From: Lotus japonicus
Taxonomy: Eukaryota > Streptophyta > Magnoliopsida > Fabales > Fabaceae
Direction: 5' to 3'
NCBI RefSeq assembly: GCF_012489685.1
Contig: NC_080045.1
Coordinates: forward strand, 13,107,648 to 13,171,647
Length of the DNA stretch: 64,000 nucleotides
This document shows positions 10,701-20,220 of this stretch, piece by piece. The notes below the pieces were generated by a model, which saw only the letters and a program-made list of their open reading frames with translations, was not told where the DNA came from and searched no databases. The stretch's first letter is position 1. Each line of letters begins with the position of its first letter. The position numbers and the translations under genes are program-made.

Positions 10701-12756
10701 CTGTACATATTCGATCTCTGAAATCTCCTGTCAATCAAATTACATCATATTTAGGAATAAATTTGCTTCAAGCAAAAAGAAAATCGGACAAGAAAAGAAC
10801 TATGCAGACTAAATATATGCTGCAGAATGCAGAGTCCTAAGCCCACAAATTTCAATGCCTCAATTGCACAAAAGCATGTTTTTGGAACCAGGCTCTGGAT
10901 AACAAACACCATCAGGAAAGTCTGCGGAAGTTGAGCAGGTCGGTGACACAATGCCATGCAACACAAATATAAGAGAATTGTAGCTTGCTTTTATCAAATG
11001 CTAGAAACACAAGTTAACAAGTAATACACTAGCCTCTAAACACAGTGAGTTGTTTCTGTTTGTGTGAGTTTCAAATGAAAAATTCTACACACTTTTGAAT
11101 TATAATCCCAAATGGACAAACTTCTATTTTTACTTCTCTATCATCCTTCAAGGACAAAAAACCTAGTGAAGTATCTAAACTTCAGTAGTCACGAACATTC
11201 TGTAAATGATACTTTTAGATATAAAACTATCCCTAAACTTTCATCTAACACTTTTGGGGAGTTGGTTATTTGAAAGATGTAAAGGTATTAGAGCTTCTAT
11301 AACCAAGTAGTCATGAGTTCGGTCCTTATTGTTCCCATTCTTCAAAATAAAAGGTGAATTTCAGTGCAAGACTGGTTGAAATAATAGGCTTTCATTTCGT
11401 GAGGGGGTGTTACTTGTTAGCCATTAAATTATTTGTGACTTTTCACCAACTAACTTAAGCTTTTGGAAGAATGATAGGACACAACAGTTACTAAACTATA
11501 AATATGAGAGCGCATACCTTTTTTCTTAACACAAGAATCAATGAAATCCAACTTCCCCTTAAAGTCAAACGCTTCCTCCCAATCATTTTTCCTGAAAGAC
11601 AAGAAACAATACAAACATCAAGGAGACATGGACACTTAATAAACTTTGTTGTTCTGAATACTATAGAATGCATACTATATTGGACACTCCTAGAATGCAT
11701 ACTATATTTTTTTTAAAGATAAACCATGTCATTATCATAGATCATAAGAGAAAAAAGCATGAAAACATCCTTCTCAAGTAAGTCCCTTAATTACACCTTT
11801 GTTTCAGCACTACAAAACCAAAGAGAATTGACTCTATTACAACCTTTCTAGGCTAAGTAGTCTGCAATAGTGTTAGTTTCCCTATAAGCATGTTTAGGGT
11901 CCGACTCCTCTAAAGTGAATTACAGGGTAAAGTAAGCATCACAACCATTGATTGAATTACTTTATTGACTTTATCAGAATTAGTAATCATTATTAATGGT
12001 TATGATGCTTACTTTACCTCTAAAACGAGTGGAGCCAAATCTGCATGTTTAACCCCTAAGCAATTCACCTCTCCTAGCAAAACATCAATTAGGTTCAAAT
12101 CATTGAGCAACTTCCACGGCCTATTATTTTTAGAATTTACCAACCCACTGCGAAAGAGGAACCGCTCTCAGTGTTGAAGTTTCTAACCATAAACTGTTTA
12201 GAATTTAAGCTAACCTCTAAACACGGCCTATCATATTAAATTGTTACAATAGTTGAGTTGGGGCATATAGTCTATAATAACTAATACAAACTTACTTTCA
12301 AAACATTAAAGTGTGTGTTTGGACACGAGCTTAGTGCAACATGAAGGGACTTTCATAGTGAGTGCTAGTTGCACCTGTGCGAACGAGCATCCAAACATAA
12401 CCCAAGTTGCAAATGCACATGTATTATGAATTATGCTAAGTCTTAAATACAAATTTAGGATCATGTGTTTAGGATTATGCTAATCTTATGTCAAATATGC
12501 ATGTAATGTGAGTTAAGTAAACAAAAGGCAATAGAAGAAAACAAGAGACTCACACATTCTTTATGCAGAAACCTAAATTTGCTTTGATATCCTTGTTCAA
12601 AAGGGTAGCGATATTCTGAAGCTCCTTGTAGATTTCTTCACTGTAAAAGGATGGGGCGAAAGCGTTATCAGCGCATTGAATCCCCTGGAGCAGAGTGAAA
12701 TAGAGCAAGGAGAGAACAATGGGGATTCTGGAAGCATGGTTCTTCCTGGTTTCCAT
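1771..12756 (-). CDS. ABC transporter G family (long N-terminal WBC type, ABCG24/28-like), 5' half only
   Basis: This is a half-size ABCG membrane transporter of the plant subgroup with a long cysteine-rich N-terminus. Coding exons on the minus strand are 12756-12554, 11591-11518, 10727-10452, 9971-9908, 9839-9693, 4567-4533, 3076-3003 and 2699-1771. All junctions are GT-AG and the phases agree, giving 600 codons plus two bases. Residues 1-30 are a signal peptide ([10 protein letters not shown], then a hydrophobic stretch). Next come Cys-rich segments ([24 protein letters not shown]), a membrane segment before NCSDQ, and a basic linker ([15 protein letters not shown]). The last exon holds the nucleotide-binding domain start, with Walker [10 protein letters not shown], and stops at LRFSARC. 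The signature motif, Walker B and transmembrane half lie beyond base 1. A Copia element occupies intron 5. The family assignment is firm; the exact orthologue and substrate are unknown. Confidence 0.9.
3510..3740. mobile_element. MITE (Mutator-type target duplication) in ABCG intron 7
   Basis: This is a 231-bp inverted-repeat element. The outer arms share CTAATATGCACCACTTTTA and GTGGTGTAAAATTACACCACT. The inner arms share TTATAACAGGT/ACCTGTTATA around an AT-rich centre. It is flanked by a perfect 10-bp direct repeat, CTAATTCTAA (3500-3509 and 3741-3750). The right terminus GGTAATCAGTGACC is longer than the left, which appears to have lost about seven bases. The 10-bp duplication fits a non-autonomous Mutator-like origin. 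There is no coding capacity. Confidence 0.75.
4692..4851 (+). repeat. 5' LTR of Copia element
   Basis: This 160-bp LTR begins TGTTGAGATATGTAG and ends TTCATTCAAGT. It contains a TATATATATATG stretch that could act as a promoter TATA element. It is identical to the 3' LTR. The terminus is TG...GT and not the usual TG...CA, a boundary set here by the flanking TCTTG duplication and the primer-binding site. Confidence 0.9.
5256..9410 (+). CDS. Copia gag-pol polyprotein, frame broken only at the extreme C-terminus
   Basis: This single 1,384-codon frame encodes the retrotransposon polyprotein for particle formation, integration and reverse transcription. The ATG at 5256 ([12 protein letters not shown]) was chosen because it opens a typical UBN2-type gag; the frame is open upstream but atypical. 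Order: gag; zinc knuckle [16 protein letters not shown]; protease [15 protein letters not shown]-pre-integrase [10 protein letters not shown]; integrase with [15 protein letters not shown] and [12 protein letters not shown]; reverse transcriptase with YVDDI; RNase H with SDADWAG. All the expected catalytic motifs are present. Near 9377-9385 the reading shifts by one base, so translation ends at FPSLYEVPG, whereas another frame continues a Copia-like C-terminus to the polypurine tract. This is the only lesion seen. Confidence 0.93.
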   Translation: MEDLLKDKSPKGEKKSLISFAFSGTPVITSEKLNEANYLDWSNAVEIWFLGQGLSEHLTKKCADIDASEKKEWEKADYQLVSLLYQAIEPRLIVHFRPYKTCYDVWKKAQDIYANDIQRLYDSVRNLANLQMTDLNLPSYLNKAQSTIVELKSMLVNDDLKKVLEKLDNMFMVFVLHGLHKDLESVRNQTLTNPNIPTAEELINRLLRVPSSATSARLESHTASDSSALISNSFESGGRGRGRKGGGRGRGGRGNLHCSYCKRDGHTQDRCYSLVGFPDKTANVAQSMESKVESDGAKNHSFSADEYKEYLQLKGAQRSSSSATVAQTGNSTVCYSHSTPVGSWVLDSGASDHLTGNPSFFSNLSSPKTTHHVTLANGSKVQATGVGQTSPLPTLPLSSVLLVPGCAFNLISISKLTKSLGCAITFTSDSFFIQDRSTGRMIGAGSESHGLYYLQQPSSAICAAAAESPSLLHRRLGHPSLDKLKKMVPYLSQLESLECESCQLGKHVRSSFPSSVNKRALHPFDVIHSDVWGPSRVSSILGYRYYVSFIDDFSRCTWIFLMKDRSELFSIFQNFCHEIETQFDKKIRVLRSDNAKEYFSDSFNSFMKSHGIIHQSSCPHTPQQNGVAERKHRHIVDTARTLLINANAPLKFWGEAVLTAGYLINRMPSSVLGNQIPHSMLYPRESSFCVLPRVFGCTCFVHDLSPGRDKMSARAVKCVFLGYSRVQKGYKCYSPSTHKFYTSADVTFFEDTPYFVTTGQQSDLDIFPVVLPVPQVSMSPSSVVTPQADTSTPSAPAPDMSRYRITYERRPRRTVTDEPHDSVSAGNETCDLVPHPASSPASDPVDLPIALRKGSRSTRNPHPIYNFLSYHRLSPAYYAFVSTISSIIVPKTIQEALSHKGWRQAMIDEMTALESNNTWELVPLPAGKSIVGCRWVFNVKVGPDGHIDRLKARLVAKGYTQVYGLDYSDTFSPVAKMASVRLFLAMAAMRHWPLFQLDIKNAFLHGDLEEEIYMEQPPGFIAQGESGLVCKLQKSLYGLKQSPRAWFGRFSNVIQQFGLVRCEADHSVFFRCSSSKTFIYLVVYVDDIVITGDDQEGIQALKQHLFQHFQTKDLGSLHYFLGIEVAQSKSGIAICQRKYALDILEETGLLNCKPADTPMDPNVKLLPNQGEPYSDPGRYRRLVGKLNYLTMTRPDISFSVSVVSQFLNSPCKSHWQAVIRILQYIKGSPGKGLVYTDRGHTSITGYSDADWAGDAGDRRSTSGYCVFIGGNLISWKSKKQSVVARSSTEAEYRAMAHTTCELLWLKHLLQELKFCAITPMNLVCDNQSALHLSSNPVFHERTKHIEVDCHFIREKILCGTIKTSSVCSQDQLADIFPSLYEVPG
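9468..9627 (+). repeat. 3' LTR of Copia element
   Basis: This is the identical 160-bp copy of the 5' LTR. It directly follows a purine tract (GAGGGGGAG) and is followed by target duplication TCTTG at 9628-9632. Confidence 0.9.
11926..12018. repeat. 93-bp hairpin (inverted repeat) in ABCG intron 1
   Basis: The left arm GGTAAAGTAAGCATCACAACC pairs with the right arm at 11995-12018 with one mismatch, around a loop of about 45 bases. It is probably a tiny MITE remnant; no clean target duplication was found. It would fold stably in the pre-mRNA. Confidence 0.6.
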
Positions 12757-13106
12757 GATTGGGTGGTGGGCACTGAATCAAGCACCATTTGAAGAAGATC
12801 GTGGTGCCATGGCATGGGTTGCAGAAGGAAGAGAATTGATGGAGAGAATGAGAATGAGGATGAGAAAGTGGGGAAGGAGAGGGTGGCGTGGTTTTTGGAG
12901 GGAGAGGTGGCCGAGAGAAATGGGTGCCAAGATTCAAGGATGTGCATTGCATTGTTTCCTCTCTTCTCTTTCCTCTCAGCAGCATGAGCAAGTGATTGTA
13001 TTGTATTATTGTATCAATCGAACAATTGTCATGCATCCTTAAAAGACACAAAGACAAGCGGTTTAAATTTCTTAAAATTTGACTATATTGTCTAATGATT
13101 GAAATT
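12757..13106 (-). promoter_or_regulatory. Upstream region of the ABCG gene (leader and promoter, inferred)
   Basis: This lies immediately 5' of the ABCG start codon and ends at the MULE target site. It is purine/pyrimidine biased. No clear TATA box was found, so the core promoter is unassigned. The MULE inserted about 350 bp upstream of the ATG, so any more distal promoter elements are now displaced by about 4.2 kb. Confidence 0.4.
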
Positions 13107-13115
13107 TTGATTTTA

Positions 13116-13312
13116 GGCTTAATTCCACTTGAGGCACCTGATGTTTCAGAAATGAGCGATCGGTGCCCCCGTGTTTAAACGTAGCGGTCAGGCACCCCAA
13201 CGTTTCAAAAACGTGCGATCCAGCCCCTTCTGTTAAGCTCCGTTAGTCGACCAAACGGAGACCCTTTCATTAATTGACGTGAATTTTCTTTTTTAGTTTA
13301 ACATTAAATTTT
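13116..13312 (+). repeat. Left TIR of MULE
   Basis: This terminal inverted repeat of about 197 bp matches the right TIR with scattered substitutions and small indels. Shared blocks include CGTGTTTAAACGTAGCGGTC, CCCCAACGTTTCAAAAACGT and TTAGTTTAACATTAAA. It probably contains the promoter for the plus-strand gene starting at 13505. Confidence 0.9.
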
Positions 13313-13504
13313 CCCAAACGCATTCCCCCCCAAATCAGAAACACGCGATTTCGAACCCAATTTTAACCTAATTAAAGAAAGGAAGAAGAAGAAGAGAAGG
13401 GGAGAAGAAGAAGCTCGAAGAAGAAGGAGAAAGGAAGAAGCTCAAAAAGAAGAGGGGAAGAAGCGCGAAGAGTAAGAAACGAGGAAGAAGCTCGTTCGAT
13501 TCAA

Positions 13505-13961
13505 ATGTCAAGTGCAAGTGGAAGCTCCAACACCCATGGCTCTGTTCGAACAAGGTACTGCGATTGTGGTGTCGAGTCGAAGCTGGTTACATGTTGGGTA
13601 GGTGATAATGCTGGGCGTCGATTCTACGGTTGTGGCAAATATCATGTGAGTTTGGTTTACTGGATTTGCTATCTAATTTCTTCACTGACATTTTCTCCAC
13701 ATCTGCCATTTTATTTGCTGAGTTTGGTTCACTGGGTTTAATTTGCAGGTTTATGGGAGGAGGATGTGCGGATTTTTCCAGTGGTATGATGGGGAAGGCA
13801 ATGCACGTGAAAGGAAGGTTATTTCTGGCCTAATCCGCAAGATTGAAGTGCATAAGAAGAATGAGATGTATTTGACTAGGTGTTGTTTAATTGGGTGGGG
13901 ACTTTGTGCAGCTTTGTTGCTTGTCATTGTAATGTTGTTGGTGAAAATTTATAGGACATAG
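13505..13961 (+). CDS. GRF-type zinc-finger protein with C-terminal membrane anchor, carried in MULE
   Basis: Two exons, 13505-13645 and 13749-13961, are joined by a GT-AG intron with matching phase and encode 117 residues. The GRF zinc finger spans about residues 17-65: CDCG, a central Cys, GRRFYGCGKYH across the splice site, then CGFFQWYDGE. A short charged segment follows (ARERKVISGLIRKIEVHKK), then a hydrophobic helix (IGWGLCAALLLVIVMLL) at the C-terminus, suggesting a tail-anchored protein. This is the architecture of plant proteins annotated as At4g04775-like, whose function is unknown. GRF fingers bind nucleic acids in other proteins. The gene starts just inside the left TIR and converges on the transposase. 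Intact frame and conserved zinc ligands argue that it is functional or recently so. Confidence 0.85.
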
Positions 13962-14412
13962 GCTAGGAATGAAAGAGAATGATGGAATGTAAGGAGAATG
14001 AGAAAGACTATGTTATGTTTTCTGGGTCCATTTTCTAATGCAATGAGAAAGGTTTTTTGCTATCTAATGTTATGATGCTAGTTATCCCTGCTTTGCTTTC
14101 ATTTCTTTCTCCTTTCACATAATGCAATATGTCACAATTAAGACATCATAACACTTGAACACAAACTAGACTTGACAACAATTATACGTCAACCTTACTT
14201 AGCTTATCATTCAATACAACACAACAAAATAGGGTCAGAACATCACATAGGTTCAGAACATCACATAGGTTCAAAACATCACACAGGTTCTTAGACATCA
14301 CAACATGAGTAACTTCTCAGTCAATACACAGAGGTTCAAACTACAAAACAAATTACAAGTTCAAAGACATAAAAATAGGTTCTTAGACAAATGATGATCT
14401 TGAAGTCTGACT

Positions 14413-16904
14413 TCATTGAGTCCCCACAGCAGCCAATGATGCTCTTGTTCTCTTTCTGGTCCTTAATGCTCCTGTTTCCCTTTCATTTCCACCCTCAGTT
14501 ATTGCACTTCCTGCTTGTGATGATCTTTGCTGACTCAAAACACCATCATTGAACACCGAACCCTGAGTAAGTGGCTGATTTGGTGGCTGAGATCCTCCTT
14601 CATTTGCTCCATGAGTTCCACTGCCACTTGCCCCCTTACTTTTCTTCTTATTTTTCTGTGAACATGCAACCACAAAGGTTCAAAACATTGAATAACATTA
14701 AACCAATGTTAAATTAAGCACCAAGATAAATCCATTACCTTATTTCCTCCTTGGTTTGGTGGCTGATATTCTCCTTGGTTTGGTGTCTGAGATCCTCCTT
14801 GGTTTGGTGCTTGAGGTGATGCTTGCTGAGCTTGTCCTTGTTGAGCTTGTCCTCCTTGCTGAGCTTGTCCTTCTTGTGTTCCAGGAGTTGTTCCACTTCC
14901 ACTTGCCCCATTAGTTTTCTTCTTGCTTTTCTGTGAACATGCAAATCAAGGTTAAATAGATTAACATCATGAATGAACTAAAGATAAATGACTGAACCAA
15001 ATATTACCTTATTCCCTCCTGTGGAATAACAATGTCAGCAGCTGTTTTAGCCCTGCATGATCTGATGTTGTGGCCTGACCTTCTACAGTTTTCACAAAAT
15101 ACTGTGGATTGAATTCTACTCAGCTTATGTGGATCTCTTGGCTCATCTGTTGCCTTGACCCTTTTTTTCTTTGGCCTTCCTGGTGCCCTTCTCATTTCTG
15201 GTGGTACAATTGGCAAGACATTGTCCCCTGGGCTAGGCCACAAGTCAGGACCATTGCAGGGCAATATGATGTTCTCATATGTCCTCAAAAATGTACTTTT
15301 CCTATATATGAATGTATTCTCATATTAGACAACACAAAATGTATGCATATACAAGCACAATATGAAAAACAACATGGCAGCAAGGAAATGAATGCACAAA
15401 ATGGGAGCAAGCATGATGCATTTACCAGTAATAGGAGTCAACATACTTCTCAGGCCTAGTGTTGTTATACCATGAGCATGAAACAACATGGCAGCAAGGG
15501 ATGCCAGTTAGGTCCCACCTTCTGCATGCACAAGTTTTTGCAGCCAAGTTCACAGCATACTTCCATGTGCCATTTGTGACCTCAAACAGAGCATTATTTT
15601 GATCACCAACATTCACTGGAAGCCAGGCAGCAGCATCTCTCTTAGACACCTCTAACTTCTTTTGAATGGTCGGACATAATATCCTTCTTATTTTGCAGGG
15701 CATAGTCTCTCACAGCATTTTTTTTAAACACAATTTCCTTCTTATTTTGCAGGGCATAGTATCTCACAGCATCTCTAAACAAATTTGGATCAGTAAATAC
15801 ATGGCCAACCTCAAATTTGATCACAGAACTTTCACCTCCCACCTTGAATTTTGGAAATTCCCTCCTCCTTAGCTTCTCACAGTCCTCATCACTGTCATAT
15901 GGACTTTCTAGGTCTACAGAACTCTCATTCTCATCTTCAAAAAAAGAAACAACTTTCTTGGGCAAACAACAAGAGGAGCTTTGTAATTCATAGGAAGAAC
16001 TTGACTCCAGTCATAGCCTTCTTCATAATCACTGTCATCAAGGCTAACTTCACTGTCAACCTCATCATCTGAATTACCAATGTAATCTTCATCTTCACTT
16101 GATGGCACAGGATCAACATCAACTGGTACAGGTTCAACATCAACTGGCACAGGTTCAACTTCAGGTTGAGCTGGCACAGGTTCAGCTTCAACTACCACAG
16201 GTTCACCATCAACTTGCACATGTTCAACTTTAGCTTCACTTTGAGGTTCAGGTTCAGGTGGGAGATGAGATATTGGTTGAGCATCACATTCAGGCTCAAG
16301 ATAACTAGGTTGAGCAACATAGCAATAAACTATCTCTACATCATCATACACCACATCATCATCAATTACCAGGTTATCTAAAGATCCAGGAACATCAGTG
16401 AGTTTCTCAATGTAGAAATTCACAATATCACTCCCACTGTGCTCATTCAAGAACCTCAACACATCTGCATCATCACCAAAAGGTCTCAAACCATTTTGAA
16501 GACCAAACCCAGGTTGAAGGTACCAGACTTTAAATGAGCTATAACCTAGACCCTTTGCAATACAGTTCAACCCAATTGAGTTTAGGGTATCAATATCACA
16601 TGTTTCGAGCTTCTCACATTCTCCATCAATATATTCAAACCTAGGGTGAGTAACAAACTTCCCTCCATGAAATATATTCACAGGTAAGTACTTAGAAGCC
16701 AACAACCACAGTAAAGACCTTCAATAAATTAACACCACCAACATATTCTATGTAGGAAACGACAGAGAAAATGCCATAAAGGTACCTCGGAGGAGTGACC
16801 GATTGGACCACAACAGGAGCTACAGGGACCGTTTGCCTTGGATTCTCTTCGACAGAAGATCCTCGCCGTCCACGACCTCTCCCTCTCCATGCCACACGCA
16901 CCAT
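14413..16904 (-). pseudogene. MuDR-type MULE transposase, catalytic core deleted and frameshifted
   Basis: Exon 1 is 16904-16786 and exon 2 starts at 16718 (GT-AG, phase consistent), giving the plant MULE N-terminus (KYLPVNIFHGGKFV). An acidic region of repeated EPVPVDVEPV-like units follows. Near 15,960 the frame changes. The MuDR DNA-binding domain (FEVGHVFTDPNLFRDAVRYYA) follows, and a piece of it (AVRxYALQNKKxI) is duplicated in tandem. The DDE transposase domain is absent. The sequence jumps out of frame, at about 15,665, to the end region with a SWIM zinc finger (CACRRWDLTGIPCCH). After a donor at 15426, an exon at 15295-15008 has a zinc knuckle (CENCRRSGHNIRSC). C-terminal Gln/Pro/Gly-rich exons at 14930-14735 and about 14655-14413 look like duplicates of one another. 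Final stop is at 14413. Confidence 0.85.
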
Positions 16905-17080
16905 CTTTGGCTGAGCACCGTTGGATTCGAAGCTTGAAGAAAACCAGGAACTTCAGGGGTTGAAGCTGCACCAACCTCTCGATCTCTCTTCTGTTGCTTG
17001 CTAAGTTAGGAATTGAGGTGAAATTAGGGTAAAATTTGGGGGAATTGGGTTTGTGTATTGAGTGGGAAATTCCTGGGTCA

Positions 17081-17278
17081 AAAATTTAATGTTAAACTAA
17101 AAAAGAAAATCCACGTCAATTAATGAAAGGGCCTCCGTTTGGTCAACTAACGGAGCTTAACAGAAGGGGCTGTATCGCACGTTTTTGAAACGTTGGGGTG
17201 CCTGACCGCTACGTTTAAACACGGGGGGGCCCGATCGTTCATTTCTGAAACATTAGGGGTCCAAAGGGGAATTAAGCC
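17081..17278 (-). repeat. Right TIR of MULE
   Basis: This is the inverted partner of the left TIR, about 180 bp upstream of the transposase ATG at 16904. It would supply the transposase promoter. Confidence 0.9.
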
Positions 17279-17287
17279 TTGATTTTA

Positions 17288-18566
17288 CAATTAAGTAGTT
17301 AACAGATTAAAAAAAAATTATGACAATGTTTTTCTATATTAGCTTTTTTTCTTTCTCTTTTTGATTAGAGGAATAATATGATCTCATATGAAAAATCTTT
17401 TATGTTTTATCATATTAAAATGTAGGTAGCTTTTTATAATGAAACCAAACAGAATGAGACATAAAGAATGGAACGTAATGTAACATAATGGAGCAAAACA
17501 ATAATAATTTATAAATTGTTCTTTTAATTTGTTTTCAAAGTTGTAATGGGTGTGGGGAGCTCATAAATAGCGACAAGGAGGTTATCATTTTTCAAAACTT
17601 TCAGAAAGGGACTGTCTCATTATCTCTCCAAGATCCAATAAAACTCCCCTTTAAATAGATAGGAATTGTTGTAATGATCTAGCTAGAGTAGCTCGTCCGC
17701 AACGTAACTGCCATGCTTTCCCATGACTGTTTGAATGAGTTGGCAAACTCCAAAGCAAGTAAAATTACTTATGTGAAGGTTCAAAGTGATTACCAATGGT
17801 CAGAAGCCGTCGATAATTAGAGTTTTCTTGTAGTGTATGTTCCCATTTAGAAGATAAACCTTCAAAAATTTTAATACATAGAGTATATTATAGGATCATC
17901 TCATTATAAAATTGTATCATCAAAACTCAACTCGGAGATTTTTTAGATTTAACAACAAATTTGCATCGGACCCCGAACTTGGGCTAGCTCAACAAACATT
18001 TCAAATTACTTAAGGGGAGATGATGTATGAGTGATAGTCAACTTAAGAGTTTAATCAAATGTCACTCGTATAGCAAGAAAGCTCATATGCTACAAATCAA
18101 TGAAATTATAACTTTCGCTTAGAAGCTCAGACATTCTTAGTTCTTGGATACCCGACCTAGGGGTAATTATTACAAAGTCAACATTCCTAGGTCCAATCCA
18201 CCAATATCATCAACGCAACCCATAATATAAAGAGTTATTAGGTCAAATAATACACGATTCGAGATCTTTGAGACCTCATAAACTCGAAATGGAAATTTGG
18301 GTTTAGTTGGATTCACAACAGAATTAAACACTCCATTGTTTGTATAAACAAGTGAGACTTATCATTCTAAGATATGCATGAGACTATAATCCTAGTTCTT
18401 TCTTAGCCTAACTGACTTGAGCGTTAAAATGTTTTTTTTTTGCAAGTGTCTACCTGAGTTGCATCACCATCCACCAAAGATGAGAGAGACGATCGAAATG
18501 AAGAAAAAGTATGAGTCAATTAATCAATGTATATCGAACCGAACAATCCTATTGCTTTGGTAGTTA
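17288..18566. other. Intergenic, no gene seen
   Basis: AT-rich sequence on both strands with no ORF of recognisable family. The first 300 bases are homopolymer-rich; 17,640-18,420 looks like decayed repeat sequence but matches nothing I recognise. Confidence 0.4.
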
Positions 18567-18576
18567 TTAGATGATT

Positions 18577-20220
18577 GAGTAATGATATATACACACCTCA
18601 TTTTTAAAACACTTCATTTCCACCCCTTTTTGTTTCTATCTCTCTCCTCTTATCATTTATCACATCTCATATTTTCTCTTTCTTACTTTTTTCTTTCTTC
18701 CTATCTCTCTCCTCATTCCACCTCTTATACCTCAAAAAGAGGTGTGTATGTATAATTATTGGGTAAATGGTCACATTGGTCCCTAAATGTTCCCACCGAC
18801 TTTAAAATCGTCCCTGGAAGAATTTTATTAGGCTCGCGGTCCCCAAATGTGGCAAAAATCAGTCATATTAGTCCCTGACGTTAAAAACCTCTAACGGACG
18901 TTAATCCAATTAATAAAAGTCAACATTATCTTTCTAAGTTTCTTTCACTTTAGTCCATTTCTTCTTTCTTTCATCATCTTCATCCCCCTTCTTCCATCAT
19001 CTTCACCAAAAACTCCTCCCCTTCTTCATCAACCCATTATGAAACAAAAATAATAAAAAATCAAATAGAATTAAAAACCCAGAACCTTCTATCATCCTCT
19101 CTTCTTCTTCATCATCCATCTTCTTCTTCATCATAACAACTCTCAAACTCTCACACAAAATTATTTAAATCCATAAATCAATAAAAATCTTCAAACTCTC
19201 TCCTTAAAATCTCACAGATCAGATCTTACTGGTCTGAGGGTTGTGACTATGAGGCGGTGGTCGGTGGTGAGGCGTGGGTGAGGCCGTGACCTGGAATTGA
19301 GATTTGAGAGAGACAGAGAGTGAGCCAGTGAGGCGTGGGTGAGGGCCTGGAAATCTGGAATTGAGAGAGGCAGAGAGTGTGACTGTGTGAAAGGTGAGCG
19401 TGAGGGCTTGGAATTGAGAGAGCTGGCACGGCAGAGAGTGAGGCGTGGGTGGGTGACTGAAAATTCTGGAATTGAAGGCTTGCAATTGCCCCGTTGCTTG
19501 AGCAGACTTTGTTGGTGATTTGAAGCTTGTGATTCTTGAAATTTGGAATTGAAAGCTTGTGATTCTGCGACCCCCCTGTCTCTCCTTTGGTTTTTTTTTT
19601 TTTTTTTGTTATTTTTGCTGCTGTATATTGATGGCACTATTGAAATTGAACTCAATAGGCGTGGATGGCACTATTGATTCTCTCTCAATTGTATTATGAT
19701 GGCACTATTCAAAATTGAAATGTAAATTCTAGACTATGTAAATTGATCTGATCTGGGAGATTTTAAGGAGAGAGTTTGAAGATTTTTATTGATTTATGGA
19801 TTTAAATAATTTTGTGTGAGAGTTTGAGAGTTGTTATGATGAAGAAGAAGATGGATGATGAAGAAGAAGAGAGGATGATAGAAGGTTCTGGGTTTTTAAT
19901 TCTATTTGATTTTTTATTATTTTTGTTTCATAATGGGTTGATGAAGAAGGGGAGGAGTTTTTGGTGAAGATGATGGAAGAAGGGGGATGAAGATGATGAA
20001 AGAAAGAAGAAAGGGACTAAAGTGAAAGAAACTTAGAAAGATAATGTTGACTTTTATTAATTGGATTAACGTCCGTTAGAGGTTTTTAACGTCAGGGACT
20101 AATATGACTGATTTTTGCCACATTTGGGGACCGCGAGCCTAATAAAATTCTTCCAGGGACGATTTTGAAGTCGGTGGGAACATTTAGGGACCAATGTGAC
20201 CATTTACCCTATAATTATTC
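18577..20220. mobile_element. MITE (about 185 bp without insert), split by a foldback element
   Basis: The left end GAGTAATGATATATACACACCTC is inverted at the right end (GAGGTGTGTATGTATAATTATT, broken by the foldback element, last base C at 20220). The pair is flanked by a perfect 10-bp duplication, TTAGATGATT (18567-18576 and 20221-20230). The pyrimidine-rich interior (CTCTCTCCTCTTATC) is non-coding. The nested element at 18761-20209 occupies its right terminus. Confidence 0.75.
18761..20209. mobile_element. Foldback (long-TIR, Mutator-type) element, 1.45 kb
   Basis: The arms 18761-19225 and 19744-20209 are inverted copies of about 465 bp that differ at only three positions by my reading. 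They start GGGTAAATGGTCACATTGG and end in the complement. A perfect 10-bp direct repeat, TATAATTATT, flanks it (18751-18760 and 20210-20219). The 518-bp loop has short direct repeats (GTGAGGCGTGGGTGAG; TGGAATTGAGAGAG; ATGGCACTATTGAAATTGA). A 147-codon frame across the loop on the minus strand (19655-19212) is low-complexity Ser/His/Pro and unlikely to be a gene. Non-autonomous; near-identity of the arms suggests youth or gene conversion. Confidence 0.9.

Larger units (their letters stand above)
13116..17278. mobile_element. Mutator-like element (MULE), 4.16 kb, internally deleted
   Basis: The element starts GGCTTAATTCC and ends GGAATTAAGCC, with long terminal inverted repeats (13116-13312 and 17081-17278). 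It is flanked by a perfect 9-bp target duplication, TTGATTTTA (13107-13115 and 17279-17287), the Mutator hallmark. Two genes converge from the two TIRs: a small GRF zinc-finger gene on the plus strand and a defective MuDR-type transposase on the minus strand. The layout resembles mudrA/mudrB of maize MuDR, but the accessory gene belongs to a different family. It is non-autonomous because the transposase catalytic domain is missing. Confidence 0.93.

Noticed and set aside
12597..13057. Pro/Ser-rich minus-strand frames upstream of the ABCG start
   Set aside because: They overlap exon 1 in other frames; the frame with the signal peptide and correct splice phase is the real one.
19212..19655. 147-codon frame on the minus strand in the foldback loop
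   Set aside because: Low-complexity Ser/His/Pro sequence produced by short direct repeats (all three frames are open), extends into the inverted arm, and has no recognisable domain.
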